A DNA stretch of 64,000 nucleotides, from assembly GCF_002973525.1 (NCBI RefSeq), contig NZ_PVEN01000004.1, positions 372,001 through 436,000 of the forward strand. Reading direction: 5' to 3'. The position numbers and the translations under genes are program-made. The notes beneath the pieces were generated by a model that did not search any database, had not been told where the DNA came from, and was given only the letters and a program-made list of their open reading frames with translations. This document shows positions 35,950 through 44,830 of this stretch, piece after piece. The DNA is from Paraburkholderia sp. BL21I4N1. GTDB taxonomy: Bacteria; Pseudomonadota; Gammaproteobacteria; Burkholderiales; Burkholderiaceae. Positions within the stretch are counted from its first letter, which is position 1; every line of letters starts with the position of its first letter.

Positions 35950-37110
35950 CTACAGTGGCAATAAGGTCAATTGCGAGGCGACCGGCCCGGCCGGCCGCCG
36001 AGTGATGGCGATGCCCCGCACCTTCGCCACGTCCACGACAACTCGCGTTATATGGTGCGTCGTGTTGATTTGCCGCCACGTTGTCGAGTTTCCAGGCCCC
36101 TCTAGGCCCTTGGCTGTAGCATAGATGTACGCGTCCGCAGTGGAAAAGTCGGCCTCTGCGAAATGACCACTAGCCACGATCCTGCTGCAGACATCTTGCA
36201 TAATCTCTTTGTCGGAGCCCGACTTGGCTCCGCGCTCGACCAACCATGCGGTCTCGGTGGTGTAGCGATAGTGTCGAATGGCAGCCGCGCCGCTGCCCCC
36301 AAATACCATCTTCGCGCAGTCGGCTGCGTAATCGCCGAATATCATATGTTCGGCTGTTGCGGGGTCAAACTTCACCGCCTGCCGCCAAGCGGCCCACTCG
36401 TTGCGTGGCCAGAGCATACTTGAGCCGTGATCTGCTGGATTCTTTTCGGGGTAGTACGTGCCCTGGAAGATGATCTGCTGCCACGGACCAAGGTCTTGCA
36501 GCAATTCAAGCGCCCCACCGATAATGGGAGCCACATGTTCCGGCAGGGAAAAGTCGGAATCAAAGAAGTCGGCGATTATCGCGCAGTCGTTCACTTTTAA
36601 GCCTAAACGCTCCAAGGCTATGGTCAGAGCTACGCCAAACCCTGGTCCCACCATGTCGCCGGAACGCACACAGATTCCAAACTTTAGCGAGTCGCCGGGG
36701 TTTATCGCGGCTTTGAAGCCTTCGATTTCTGCTACCCCGAGATCGCTCAGCATAGCCATGGGGATGCCCTGAACGTGCATGCTTCGTGCACGGGTAAATA
36801 CCTTGGGCAGCCAGATGGCAAGACTGTCTCTGCCGCACTCGTCGATCAGGTGGGTTAAGTCAATAAAGGCGCGGCGGTCGCACCAATGACGCGCAAGTAT
36901 TGCCCCGACGTCAGGGACGGCGCCAACTTGAGCAGCTTCATCCGAAGCAAACAATTCGGGATGGGTATCGTCCCGCTCTGCCAGTGGCGGCACGATAAAA
37001 CGAGGCAAGATGTACGCAGCGACATCTGACGCAAGCTCTCGAACGCCGCCTAGTTCGCCCGCCTTCATACGCAAGGCTGGTGAATAAAGAACTTTATCTA
37101 ATCCGCCCAT
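35950..37110 (-). CDS. Beta-family protein (T4 Beta-like), partner of the ImmA/IrrE protein
   Basis: A 386-residue soluble protein beginning MGGLDKVLYSPALRMKAGEL. It has PDVGAILARHWCDRRAFIDLTHL, FGICVRSGDMVGPGF and WQQIIFQGTYYPEKNPADHG, the pattern of the beta protein family named after a T4 phage product. The molecular activity is not known to me. A GGAGGCGG site precedes the ATG. It starts 16 bases behind the XRE-ImmA/IrrE gene, which makes a two-gene operon. Such metalloprotease-regulator plus beta pairs sit in many mobile elements, so a defence or stress-switch role is likely but unproved. Confidence 0.68.
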   Translation of the reverse strand: MGGLDKVLYSPALRMKAGELGGVRELASDVAAYILPRFIVPPLAERDDTHPELFASDEAAQVGAVPDVGAILARHWCDRRAFIDLTHLIDECGRDSLAIWLPKVFTRARSMHVQGIPMAMLSDLGVAEIEGFKAAINPGDSLKFGICVRSGDMVGPGFGVALTIALERLGLKVNDCAIIADFFDSDFSLPEHVAPIIGGALELLQDLGPWQQIIFQGTYYPEKNPADHGSSMLWPRNEWAAWRQAVKFDPATAEHMIFGDYAADCAKMVFGGSGAAAIRHYRYTTETAWLVERGAKSGSDKEIMQDVCSRIVASGHFAEADFSTADAYIYATAKGLEGPGNSTTWRQINTTHHITRVVVDVAKVRGIAITRRPAGPVASQLTLLPL

Positions 37111-37126
37111 CGACCGCCTCCGGGAG

Positions 37127-38404
37127 TTACGAGAGAAGTTGCTTGCGTACCTTGCCCCGGCCGATCTTGTCCGAGAATAGGGTGTAGTTTTTCCGTTCAA
37201 GCCGTATTCGACCAAAAACGATCGCGGGCGAAATACCTAGTTGATCCGCAAAACGTTCGATCGGGTCAGCGGTTTTGGCAATGCGCGCCGGAGAACGCGA
37301 CCAGACTTCTTCCGGAATCAGCATATTAGCCGCAAACTTGTTGGCTTCATCTTCCAACTCATCGACCTGAGTCGCTTCGACATCGTCAAAAAAACCCGCA
37401 GCCAAGCCCGTTCTGTAATGCAAGATCACGTGGGCGACTTCGTGCATCAGCGTAAACCAAAAGTTGTCCAGAAAGTCTCGCAACAAGGTCATGCCGATTA
37501 CAGGAATATCATCGACCAGAAAAGCTGCGCCATCTACCTTCATACCGGTTATGTGCGGCTCTGCAATCAGGACAATTCCATGCTGCTTGAGTAACTCCTG
37601 AGCCCTTAGCGGACCATCATCTAGCTTGCTAAGACGGACCAAATCCACTAACCAAGAAACATCAAGCGGACGATACTTGAGTTTATCCCGCTCGATGATT
37701 GCCTTTGCTCGACGCGTGATTTGCGCTTTCCAGGACAATAGAGACCAATCTTCGGAATGGTCCTCGACATTTAACCCGGTCCGCAGCAAAGACGGCGTAC
37801 CATGCATTTCTACGTGTTCGGCGACGTATCGGACAAGCTGGCTGATGCCGTTTTCATCAGAAGCATCACTTTGCAACCAACCGTTGGCTCGTGCGTGCTT
37901 TAGGACCTTTTGGGCTTCGGCTTGTGTCACTTCGAAGGACGGCATCCAGTCCGTGCTCGAAGGCGAACAAAAATCTGCCGACATGCGTAGTGATAGCGCT
38001 CGCGCAACTCTTATGTACCCGGCAAGACTGATGCTGCGATAACGGTCAACTTCATATCGCTGAATCGCCTGCTCGCGAAGCCCGAGCTGTCTTGCCAGGT
38101 CTTTTTGCGACCATCCTTTTGTTATGCGGGCGACTATCAACAGTTCACCCGGATCGTTTTCTGCTCGCTGTCTCAGAAGCTCAAAATCCCCGTTCTTCGC
38201 CCTGTGATAGGCGTCGAGCATTTCAGACAACTCCCGCTTTTCGGAGGTCAACGATCGGCGCACACCGTCAATAACCTCACGCGGCAATCCTTCAACGATG
38301 GACTTCAAGACCTGTTCTGAGGACAGTGCGTAACTTATTTGCTCTATTACAGCGGAGACCTCGCGGGCCTGCCGATCGCTGGAAATAATGGGACTAGGTG
38401 ACAT
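37127..38404 (-). CDS. XRE-type regulator with ImmA/IrrE metallopeptidase domain
   Basis: A 425-residue protein. An XRE helix-turn-helix lies at about residues 87-140 (ITKGWSQKDLARQLGLREQAIQRYE). A C-terminal zinc peptidase of the ImmA/IrrE type carries HEVAH at 321-325 and the downstream acidic DEANKFAANMLIP at 352-364. ImmA/IrrE proteases cut repressors after a stress signal; here both parts are in one chain, as in ICE and phage regulators. The start at 38404 coincides with the predicted transcription start, so the mRNA may be leaderless. The beta-family gene follows after 16 bases. Confidence 0.85.
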   Translation of the reverse strand: MSPSPIISSDRQAREVSAVIEQISYALSSEQVLKSIVEGLPREVIDGVRRSLTSEKRELSEMLDAYHRAKNGDFELLRQRAENDPGELLIVARITKGWSQKDLARQLGLREQAIQRYEVDRYRSISLAGYIRVARALSLRMSADFCSPSSTDWMPSFEVTQAEAQKVLKHARANGWLQSDASDENGISQLVRYVAEHVEMHGTPSLLRTGLNVEDHSEDWSLLSWKAQITRRAKAIIERDKLKYRPLDVSWLVDLVRLSKLDDGPLRAQELLKQHGIVLIAEPHITGMKVDGAAFLVDDIPVIGMTLLRDFLDNFWFTLMHEVAHVILHYRTGLAAGFFDDVEATQVDELEDEANKFAANMLIPEEVWSRSPARIAKTADPIERFADQLGISPAIVFGRIRLERKNYTLFSDKIGRGKVRKQLLS

Positions 38405-38440
38405 AGAGGAATAGTACACATCAAATATGTTGTGTGTCAA
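38405..38440 (-). promoter_or_regulatory. Promoter and candidate self-operator of the XRE-ImmA operon
   Basis: On the minus strand TTGACA (38440-38435) is followed after 18 bases by TACTAT (38416-38411). The start codon is at 38404. The sequence between the boxes contains the imperfect palindrome ACACAACATATTTGATGTGT, a likely binding site for the XRE domain. Confidence 0.6.
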
Positions 38441-39112
38441 TGCTCGGCGAATGACCTCAGCGGGGTAATTAGTCCAACGCCCTCGCGCCCGAGGCGAGGG
38501 AAAGCACGGTCAAAAAGATGAAGTTTTGCAAGTACGCTTGTATGCGCCTGAGAAAGCCCCCCCCAGAGACGGAAGGTTGCCGCTTGGCGGTAGTTGATGG
38601 CGGTGTTGCATTTGGCTAAACGCCAGCGCCACGGCTGAAACCCAGACAAGTCGTGTGTCGAAACTGTGGCGTAATTCGACAAAGCCGTAACGAAACGATG
38701 GCTTAGCCAAATGTAACAGCGGTCCTCCGCGCGCTTCGACGCGCCTGCCGCAATGGCCAAGGCCTTTTCTTTTGTTCGGGGCGGCTGGCGGCATTAGTAC
38801 GCGGCGGGGTGGAGGGTTGCGGCGCTTTTCGCTGCGCGGCGCCCGCGCTGCTGCCCTGCTGTTTTCGCCAGCGGTGTTGCGCGAGGCGCGCTCAGCCGGT
38901 TGACCTCGCCGCCGAGATTCGTTACATTTGCCCACCGGTTCGACCTCCGGTTCGCTCGATAAATTCCGGCCACGTAATTCCATCGAGCGTCACATTGGCT
39001 GCGGTAGATCGGCTCTTGCCGATCAAGATGATGGTTTTTTTGCTCATTTCCTAGTCACGGGAAAGGGTGTGGGGTGGCCGGCATGTCCTGAACCAGAACG
39101 AGGACTGTGCAA
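38441..39112. other. Long gene-less, possibly structured region
   Basis: About 670 bases, GC-rich compared with its neighbours, with no supported gene. CATTTGGCTAA (38609-38619) and its exact reverse complement (38703-38713) face each other across about 80 bases, and partial pairing extends about eight bases outward. The short minus-strand frames here lack start signals. Confidence 0.55.
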
Positions 39113-40120
39113 ATGTCTGAACGAAACTCATACCGCCTTACCGCGCTTGGCCGCACGTACGACGTGCGCCGCGTGTTCCTGAACAAAAAAGATGACTTCA
39201 CCGAGGACGTCTCGCGTCCCTCGGGCTGTGACGTATCTTCAGATTCCGCCAAATCGCGCCCCCCGTTCCGCCGTCCGCTGCTGCTGCCCACGTCGCCCTT
39301 CGAAGTCGAAAAGATGGATCGAGAAGGCATACTTGAGAAAGCCAGCTGGGTAACGGATACGCTCTTGCTCACCGTCGACGACCTTCCCGTGTCCCGCGCG
39401 GAGACGTTGAAGGACCTGCGTGCGAAGGCGCTCGTCGAATTCGAAGGCAGCGAACTGTCGAAACAGCAGATGTACGATCATTACACGCGCAAGCGCTTTG
39501 GCATCAGCCACAATGACCTCGTGGCTGAGTTGCGCGAGGCGGTTGTCGAGCGCTTCAATGTGGCTTTTGACGGCATCCTGTACGTGATGCCGATGGAGAG
39601 CTGGCGGCAATCCGGCGCGCGTGAAGTCGTGCGCGGGCACGAGATCGCGGCCAGCCGTCAGGTGATTGACGAGATGCTCGAGCTGGCGGGTAGCGGCCAC
39701 GTTCACTCGCAATACCTCGCAGCGCTGTTGTTGTGCTTTACGCAGCGAGGCTTGAGCAAGCGCAGCGTTGAACTGCTGCTCCAGGCGCATGAGAATGCGC
39801 ATCCGCAGGCACTCGAAGCGCTGGGCCGCCTCCTGCTCGCTCAGGGTGAGCACCTGAGCGCCATTCAGGCGTCGCTACTTGCGATGCAAGGTGGCTACCC
39901 GGACGCAAAGCACACCATTGGCGAGGTGCAGCGTTCGATGACCATGACGGTGGTGATGACGCAAGGCGGCCCCGTGCCAGCCTTTATGGTGATGCTGCAC
40001 GGTCTCGACGACAAGTATCAGGCTCTCGCGCGCACGTACTTCCCCGATTGGTTCCCGAGCGAAGCGGATCGCGCCGCAGCGTTCTTCAGTCGCTTCACCA
40101 AGGGTGACAGCCATGTGTGA
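39113..40120 (+). CDS. Hypothetical protein with helical repeats
   Basis: A 335-residue soluble protein. The first ~65 residues are polar; residues 65-150 are mixed (TDTLLLTVDDLPVSRAETLKDLR, YTRKRFGISHNDLVAELREAVVERF). Residues 190-275 hold alpha-helical repeat units resembling TPR or Sel1 repeats (HSQYLAALLLCFTQRGLSK, HPQALEALGRLLLAQGEHLSAI). No catalytic motif seen. The ATG at 39113 has GAGG nine bases upstream. The stop codon overlaps the start of the next gene, so the two are coupled. It may bind a partner protein. Confidence 0.65.
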   Translation: MSERNSYRLTALGRTYDVRRVFLNKKDDFTEDVSRPSGCDVSSDSAKSRPPFRRPLLLPTSPFEVEKMDREGILEKASWVTDTLLLTVDDLPVSRAETLKDLRAKALVEFEGSELSKQQMYDHYTRKRFGISHNDLVAELREAVVERFNVAFDGILYVMPMESWRQSGAREVVRGHEIAASRQVIDEMLELAGSGHVHSQYLAALLLCFTQRGLSKRSVELLLQAHENAHPQALEALGRLLLAQGEHLSAIQASLLAMQGGYPDAKHTIGEVQRSMTMTVVMTQGGPVPAFMVMLHGLDDKYQALARTYFPDWFPSEADRAAAFFSRFTKGDSHV

Positions 40121-40628
40121 TCACCCGGACCATCAAGCCGAGCCCGACGAAGCCGAGGAAGCCGAGGAAGCCGAGGAAGCCGAGGAAGCGCAGTGTCGCG
40201 TATGCGGGTGCGAAACGGGCGAGGCGGATTTCGAACGGATCGACGACGAGTTCAACCCGCGTAACCCGATGTGTCCTGATTGTCAGTCTGAGGCGCGTTT
40301 GCGCAGCCAGACCTGCGAGTTCTGCGACGAGCCTGCCGAGTACGAGACGGACGCTGGGCCTCTGTGCGATGAACATCACTCGCAGTACGTCGATGGCTTC
40401 ATAGGCCGCGACTAGCAGCAGGGCCGCCAGAAGGCGGCCCTTTTCTTTTTGTGCCGCCAGCACGCCTTCTCTCGCGCAACCGCTGGTGCAAAACGTCCAA
40501 CCCTTTTCTTTGTCGTACGAGATGGCCCAAACGCCCCGGACGAGCATGATCGCCGCAACGACGATCAGCAGAAGAACGACTGCGAGAACGACGGGGTTCT
40601 TCAGCAGATCCCCAACGATGTCCCACAT
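40095..40628 (-). CDS. Possible small membrane protein (weak)
   Basis: The first ~50 codons on the minus strand encode MWDIVGDLLKNPVVLAVVLLL and a membrane segment followed by ISYDKEKGWTFCTSGCARE, which looks protein-like and lies in otherwise empty DNA. The remaining codons run through the convergent terminator and are antisense to the zinc-ribbon gene, so they may be a shadow. The ribosome site is weak. The real gene, if any, might be a decayed fragment of 40440-40628. Confidence 0.3.
   Translation of the reverse strand: MWDIVGDLLKNPVVLAVVLLLIVVAAIMLVRGVWAISYDKEKGWTFCTSGCAREGVLAAQKEKGRLLAALLLVAAYEAIDVLRVMFIAQRPSVRLVLGRLVAELAGLAAQTRLRLTIRTHRVTRVELVVDPFEIRLARFAPAYATLRFLGFLGFLGFLGFVGLGLMVRVITHGCHPW
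40113..40415 (+). CDS. Small acidic zinc-ribbon-like protein with EEA repeats
   Basis: A 100-residue protein. After MCDHPDHQAEPD it has four to five tandem EEA units (40150-40192, a 9-base DNA repeat GAAGCCGAG). It then has Cys pairs CRVCGC, CPDC, CEFC and a final C-x-x-HH (LCDEHH). The paired cysteines suggest one or two zinc ribbons. The ATG overlaps the stop of the upstream gene. A strong terminator follows. It may act as a small adaptor or transcription regulator; no family recognised. Confidence 0.65.
   Translation: MCDHPDHQAEPDEAEEAEEAEEAEEAQCRVCGCETGEADFERIDDEFNPRNPMCPDCQSEARLRSQTCEFCDEPAEYETDAGPLCDEHHSQYVDGFIGRD
40421..40450 (+). terminator. Rho-independent terminator
   Basis: A perfect 8-bp GC stem (40421-40428 with 40433-40440), loop AGAA, then TTTTCTTTTT. 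It ends the two-gene unit starting at 39113. Confidence 0.9.
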
Positions 40629-40904
40629 CGTTCTGCCCGTGTGTGGCTTATTCCCCCTTGGTTAGACGCCATACGGAGCTCCTTGAATCGGTTTCCGAAT
40701 CTTTAACGTCTACCACCTATTCTCACCACGCTGGCCGGACCGTTGTCGATCCCCAGGCGAATCCACCACGACTGAACCATTTCTGCTTCGCCTGCTCCCT
40801 CAACTTTAAGCCGTTACACGCAAAGCTTGCAATGGCTGTGGACGGCTGCACTTGAATGCAAATAGCCGCCCTCTATCCTCGCCGCTTTTGTATCTGGCTA
40901 AACG

Positions 40905-43418
40905 CTACTCAGCCATCCAACCCACCTTGATCTGCGCAAGCACCACGTTCACCTTGTCGATCACAGATTGCTCGACTTGGCTTCCATCACCAATCTCCAC
41001 GGTCACGCGGATGCGAAGTGCTTGTCCCGCCGTCGCCTCACGCAATGCGTCGATGTTGTCGGCAAGGTCCTGGACCTCGTGAGTCTGAAGATCGGCACTC
41101 GCAGCCTTCGAACCGTTGAGCTTCGGCAATGAGGGCGGCTTCACCCCGTTCTTGCTGACACGAATCTTGATCGCCGATGCCCCGCCCATATCGCAAGGCC
41201 ACGATGCCGAATCGAGGGTGCGCTCGATCAGGCCCAAACGGAATGCCTCGTCGAGCGCCTGAAATGTACGTGCCCATGGCAGAGGCTTGCCGAAATTGGC
41301 CGAAAGAGCGCCGTGGATCAGATGTACCGTGCTTTGTCCGCCAGACCACGCCGCAGGAAGCTGATCTTGCAGCAGATCGACGCTGGAGAACGTCGGCGGC
41401 GGCGCAAGCAGTTGCGCCGACTCGCTTACGAATCCGGCCGGGACGTCCTCACCCAACACGCTGATGGTGCCGTTGACCAGCCAGACGCGATTCGATTTCA
41501 CCGCTCCCGCCACCGCAGCCGCAATGGCCAACGGTTCGGCTGCCGGAATCAGCACGTTCTCGGTGTAGCCGCCTTTGTCAACTTCCACGAAGTGCTTGCC
41601 GGAGAAGTACTCGCTGATGTCCGCCAACGTGATCGCGTCTGTTTTCCACAGACCGTTCAGGATGCCCGGTGCAAGGAGCGCCGCATCCAGCTCCATCAGG
41701 GCCGCGGCATCCGACAGCGCCACTTCCAGACTGGAATCCTGAGTCGCCGTGTCGTCGGGCCGACTCTTCCAGAACGTACGCACCGACTTGTCGGCCCGCG
41801 TCACGCGCAACACAAAATCGCCCGCTTCGCAGCCTTGCAGCAGAGTTTCCAGAATCGCCGAGCGGTTGAGCATCTTCGGCAGCCTGGCAGTGGCTGCGAA
41901 CGCGCCGACTAAATCTTTCACGAAGCGCGCCTTGTCGCCCGCAGCCCACAGATCGAACGGGCCGCCGGGCAGCAGTGCCTCGGCATTCACTGCCGTACTC
42001 TCGATACGCAGCCGCTTGTCGGCCGCCATCTTGGCGAACAGCGGATCGTTGTCGACGTTGATTCGGTAAGCCGCCACGTCATTGGAGTCGTTCACCGTGA
42101 CGGCGATGCAATACGCCATCACGATCTGCGACACCATCTCGCCGCGAGCCGCGCGCAGATTGCCTTCGAGACGGGTCGTTGCCGCTGTGTCAATGTCGGT
42201 GCGCTCCTTCAGCATTTCGCGCACCTTTTCCCAGCCCAACAGGTCGCGCACTTTCTCTCGAGCAACTTCGATCCCGTCACCGGACGGCACGGCCAGTACC
42301 ACGGCATTGCGGTTCTGGGCGCGCGGCTTGTCGGGGCCGGTGGTTTCGTCGATGAAGCGCCGCGCCTCCGCGCTCGGCTTGCCGTTCGATGCAGCCTTTG
42401 GGCCCAGCACGGCGTAGTGGAACTCGCCATCGTCCTCGATATCCGCAGGGCGCGCAGGCAGCAAATTCACTTTCGCGCCCGCGCCGCGCGCGCCCTCGGT
42501 CAGCTTGCTGGCACCGCGAATTTCCTTCTCAAGCACCTCGTCGACCAAGCTCGCGCTCACGTTCTGCCGCGCGTCGTGATGCATCTGCTTGAGGTTCGGC
42601 TTCGACCCCAAGCGCTCAACCTTCTGTTCCTGCAGGAACCGAAGCAGGCTCGCCTGGCTTTCCAGAGGCAAGTCTCCGATTTCGTCAAGAAACAGCGTGC
42701 CGCCGTTGGCGGCCTCGACCCGGCCGATCTTGCGCTGGCTGGCGCCAGTAAATGCCCCCTTCTCGTAGCCGAAGAGTTCCGACTGCATGAGGTGGGGTGG
42801 AATTGCGCCGCAGTTAATTGCAACGCAAGGTTTTTCGCGACGTCGGGAGCGTTCATGAATCGCGACGGCGGTCAGTTCCTTGCCGGTGCCTGACTCGCCC
42901 GAGATGAAAACCGGTGCGTCCGTTGTCGCGACTTTCCGGATCGAGCGGAACAGTGCAATCATGGCCTCGCACGAACCCACCATTTCGCCTTCACTAGCGG
43001 GCGTCGCTGAATTCGACAAACTACCTGTAACAGCGTCGGTTAAAAAAGCCATGCCCCACGCGTGGCCAACCGCGGAGGCGACGCGCGCCGGGTCGACAGG
43101 AATCGTGAAGTAGTCGAAACAGTAGTCACGAACCAGCCGTCTGAGTGACGGCTCTTCTATTTGTCCAGGTGCAACGATGGCGATCCAGCAGACGCTTGGA
43201 CGTGCAAGAGCGGATTCAACTCCGGCGATGTCGTGCGGTTGACTACCGTCGGCAAGATCAAGAAGCCCCGCCGCCATCGGAGTCGAACGGGCCGCGCGCA
43301 CTGCATTGCGGCCCGACTCAGCCACGTCAACGGTCCAGCCGCGCTCGCTCAAGGCTGCCAGGACACTCGCGTCGGCATGTTGTGATAGATAGATCAATCG
43401 TCTTGTTGAGGTTGCCAT
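40905..43418 (-). CDS. Chimera: sigma-54 activator N-terminal half fused to the C-terminal part of a DUF499 anti-phage ATPase
   Basis: An 837-residue frame with two unrelated halves. Residues 1-130 resemble the N-terminal receiver-like domain of VpsR-type activators. Residues 145-272 are the start of a sigma-54 AAA+ domain with Walker A GESGTGKE (174-181), GAFTGA (221-226) and Walker [11 protein letters not shown] (241-250). After KVERLGS (272, genome position about 42602) the AAA+ domain breaks off, without sensor II or a Fis-type HTH. The sequence goes on as [21 protein letters not shown], then [31 protein letters not shown]. That second part matches the C-terminal portion of DUF499 ATPases found with DUF1156, DUF3780 and HerA in defence loci. 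A deletion that joined two genes in frame is the simplest explanation. Whether the product works is unknown. Confidence 0.7.
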   Translation of the reverse strand: MATSTRRLIYLSQHADASVLAALSERGWTVDVAESGRNAVRAARSTPMAAGLLDLADGSQPHDIAGVESALARPSVCWIAIVAPGQIEEPSLRRLVRDYCFDYFTIPVDPARVASAVGHAWGMAFLTDAVTGSLSNSATPASEGEMVGSCEAMIALFRSIRKVATTDAPVFISGESGTGKELTAVAIHERSRRREKPCVAINCGAIPPHLMQSELFGYEKGAFTGASQRKIGRVEAANGGTLFLDEIGDLPLESQASLLRFLQEQKVERLGSKPNLKQMHHDARQNVSASLVDEVLEKEIRGASKLTEGARGAGAKVNLLPARPADIEDDGEFHYAVLGPKAASNGKPSAEARRFIDETTGPDKPRAQNRNAVVLAVPSGDGIEVAREKVRDLLGWEKVREMLKERTDIDTAATTRLEGNLRAARGEMVSQIVMAYCIAVTVNDSNDVAAYRINVDNDPLFAKMAADKRLRIESTAVNAEALLPGGPFDLWAAGDKARFVKDLVGAFAATARLPKMLNRSAILETLLQGCEAGDFVLRVTRADKSVRTFWKSRPDDTATQDSSLEVALSDAAALMELDAALLAPGILNGLWKTDAITLADISEYFSGKHFVEVDKGGYTENVLIPAAEPLAIAAAVAGAVKSNRVWLVNGTISVLGEDVPAGFVSESAQLLAPPPTFSSVDLLQDQLPAAWSGGQSTVHLIHGALSANFGKPLPWARTFQALDEAFRLGLIERTLDSASWPCDMGGASAIKIRVSKNGVKPPSLPKLNGSKAASADLQTHEVQDLADNIDALREATAGQALRIRVTVEIGDGSQVEQSVIDKVNVVLAQIKVGWMAE

Positions 43419-43980
43419 CCCTTCGCTCCCTCAAGCTGCATAACCGAAGCGGCCGCGCACACGACTGGCATCTGCGGTCGCGATACAGTGTGCCCAAGCA
43501 GCGCCATCTCCTGGCAGCGGTGTTTTCTCGTCTCGCGAATATTCGTTTTGCATATTTTTCCTTTTTTTTTCATAAACTGAAGGTAACGCTTATTCCGGAC
43601 TGGCGTACGAAGCTGGTACGGAGGCCAGACGCGATAACAATCCATAAACGCAAAAGCCAAGGCGAATGCCCTGGCTTTTTATTGGTTGTGAATTGGAATG
43701 AAACTTTGGTCGCCGGCACGGATTAAAACCGGGACTCGTGAAACGCATTTTTAACGGTGCGCCGGTACCACTTCGGGAGAAGCGATTCGCTAAAATTCAC
43801 GTTGAAAAAGGCCTGCTCGGGAAACAGGTGTCTCTTTGCGGTCGATCTGGGTTTTGGGCGCAAGCAGCAGAATCGAAAGTTCGAGCTACCCGGGCAAGTG
43901 AGCTTCCGACGCGATTGGTGAGCCCGCGACGAGCAGTTGAATGAATACGCCAGTGTTCGTATCGGATCGCAGTCGTCCTT
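43419..43980. other. Intergenic region with one hairpin
   Basis: About 560 bases. It contains a pyrimidine/T-rich stretch at 43550-43570 and a bidirectional hairpin at 43652-43680. A 68-codon frame at 43738 (plus) has no ribosome site or family pattern and is not called. Confidence 0.5.
43652..43685 (+). terminator. Bidirectional terminator-like hairpin
   Basis: AAAAGCCAAGGC (43652-43663) pairs with GCCCTGGCTTTT (43668-43679) with one mismatch, followed by T residues. Its A run and T run would allow use in both directions, including for the hydrolase unit upstream on the minus strand. Confidence 0.55.
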
Positions 43981-44787
43981 CTATTTGGCGGCGACCGGCT
44001 GCCCCGTCAGCCAGTTATTGATGTCATCCAGCACCTGCCGTTCGATACCCAGGTAGCCGTGCGGCGAATGAGCACCACATTGCTCGCCTCGCTCACCGGC
44101 TCCCTCTGATGATTCGACTTCGACGTAATCGAAGTCACTTCGCTTGGCAAAGCGCTTGCCAGAGAAAGCTGGAGAGGACACGCAGCCATCGTCGGCGTTA
44201 GAGACGATCAGCACCCGGTGGTTCTCACTCTTCACGCTTTCAAAGTCAAGACTGGCGAGACTAGGGCTGCCCTTGTGGGGAACGGTCACCGGCGACGTCA
44301 ACACGAAGGCGTCGGCGAGCGTCCGATCGCGGTCTAGTGCGTTGCCCACCGACATGGTTCCGGCACTCGTGCTGACCAGTGCAATCTTCGAGTTCGGAAA
44401 GCGCTGGCGAAGGGCGGTCACGACCGCTTGCGTATCCGTGAACGATTCCTTGCTCAGCCGGAAGGAATCGTCGATGCCGTTCGGATGATCGGACGGCGTG
44501 TCGACCAGTGCTACCGCGTCTCCCTGCTCAATCCAGTGGTGTGCCGAGCGGATCACAAAATTTCCCCTGAGCGTCGTCGCGCCGGTGGCATCCAGATGAA
44601 GGGATCCCGGCGTGCCGCCGAACAAGGCGATCACCCACGGCGGGTTCGACGACGACGACTCGACGAAGATGCTCTGCGTCACGCCGTCCCGCGTCGGGAA
44701 TGTCACGAGGTCGCCGTGATCGAGCGGGGCCGCATACGAATGGACAACGGCAAGGTAAGCTGCCAATGCACAAAGGATTCGTTTCAT
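43981..44787 (-). CDS. Exported alpha/beta-hydrolase-like protein
   Basis: A 268-residue product with signal peptide MKRILCALAAYLAVVHSYA, cut before APLDHG. The mature part has the alpha/beta hydrolase outline: PWVIALFGGTPGSLHLD (oxyanion region), a nucleophile elbow KIALVSTSAGTMSVGNAL with Ser in TSAGT, an acid in NADDGCVSSPAFSG and a late His in GAHSPHGYLG. The substrate is unknown. I set the start at 44787, where the signal peptide begins. It is 44 bases behind the membrane-anchored gene on the same strand. Confidence 0.72.
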   Translation of the reverse strand: MKRILCALAAYLAVVHSYAAPLDHGDLVTFPTRDGVTQSIFVESSSSNPPWVIALFGGTPGSLHLDATGATTLRGNFVIRSAHHWIEQGDAVALVDTPSDHPNGIDDSFRLSKESFTDTQAVVTALRQRFPNSKIALVSTSAGTMSVGNALDRDRTLADAFVLTSPVTVPHKGSPSLASLDFESVKSENHRVLIVSNADDGCVSSPAFSGKRFAKRSDFDYVEVESSEGAGERGEQCGAHSPHGYLGIERQVLDDINNWLTGQPVAAK

Positions 44788-44830
44788 GAATGCGTTTTCT
44801 CGCCGTATAGGAGAGTTGGCAGGCAACGTG

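Noticed and set aside
38510..38983. 157-codon minus-strand frame upstream of the ImmA operon
   Set aside because: No ribosome site, Arg/Pro-rich translation overlapping the long-range inverted repeat; treated as part of a possibly structured non-coding region.
43738..43944. 68-codon plus-strand frame
   Set aside because: No ribosome site, basic random-looking translation, and no conserved neighbour.
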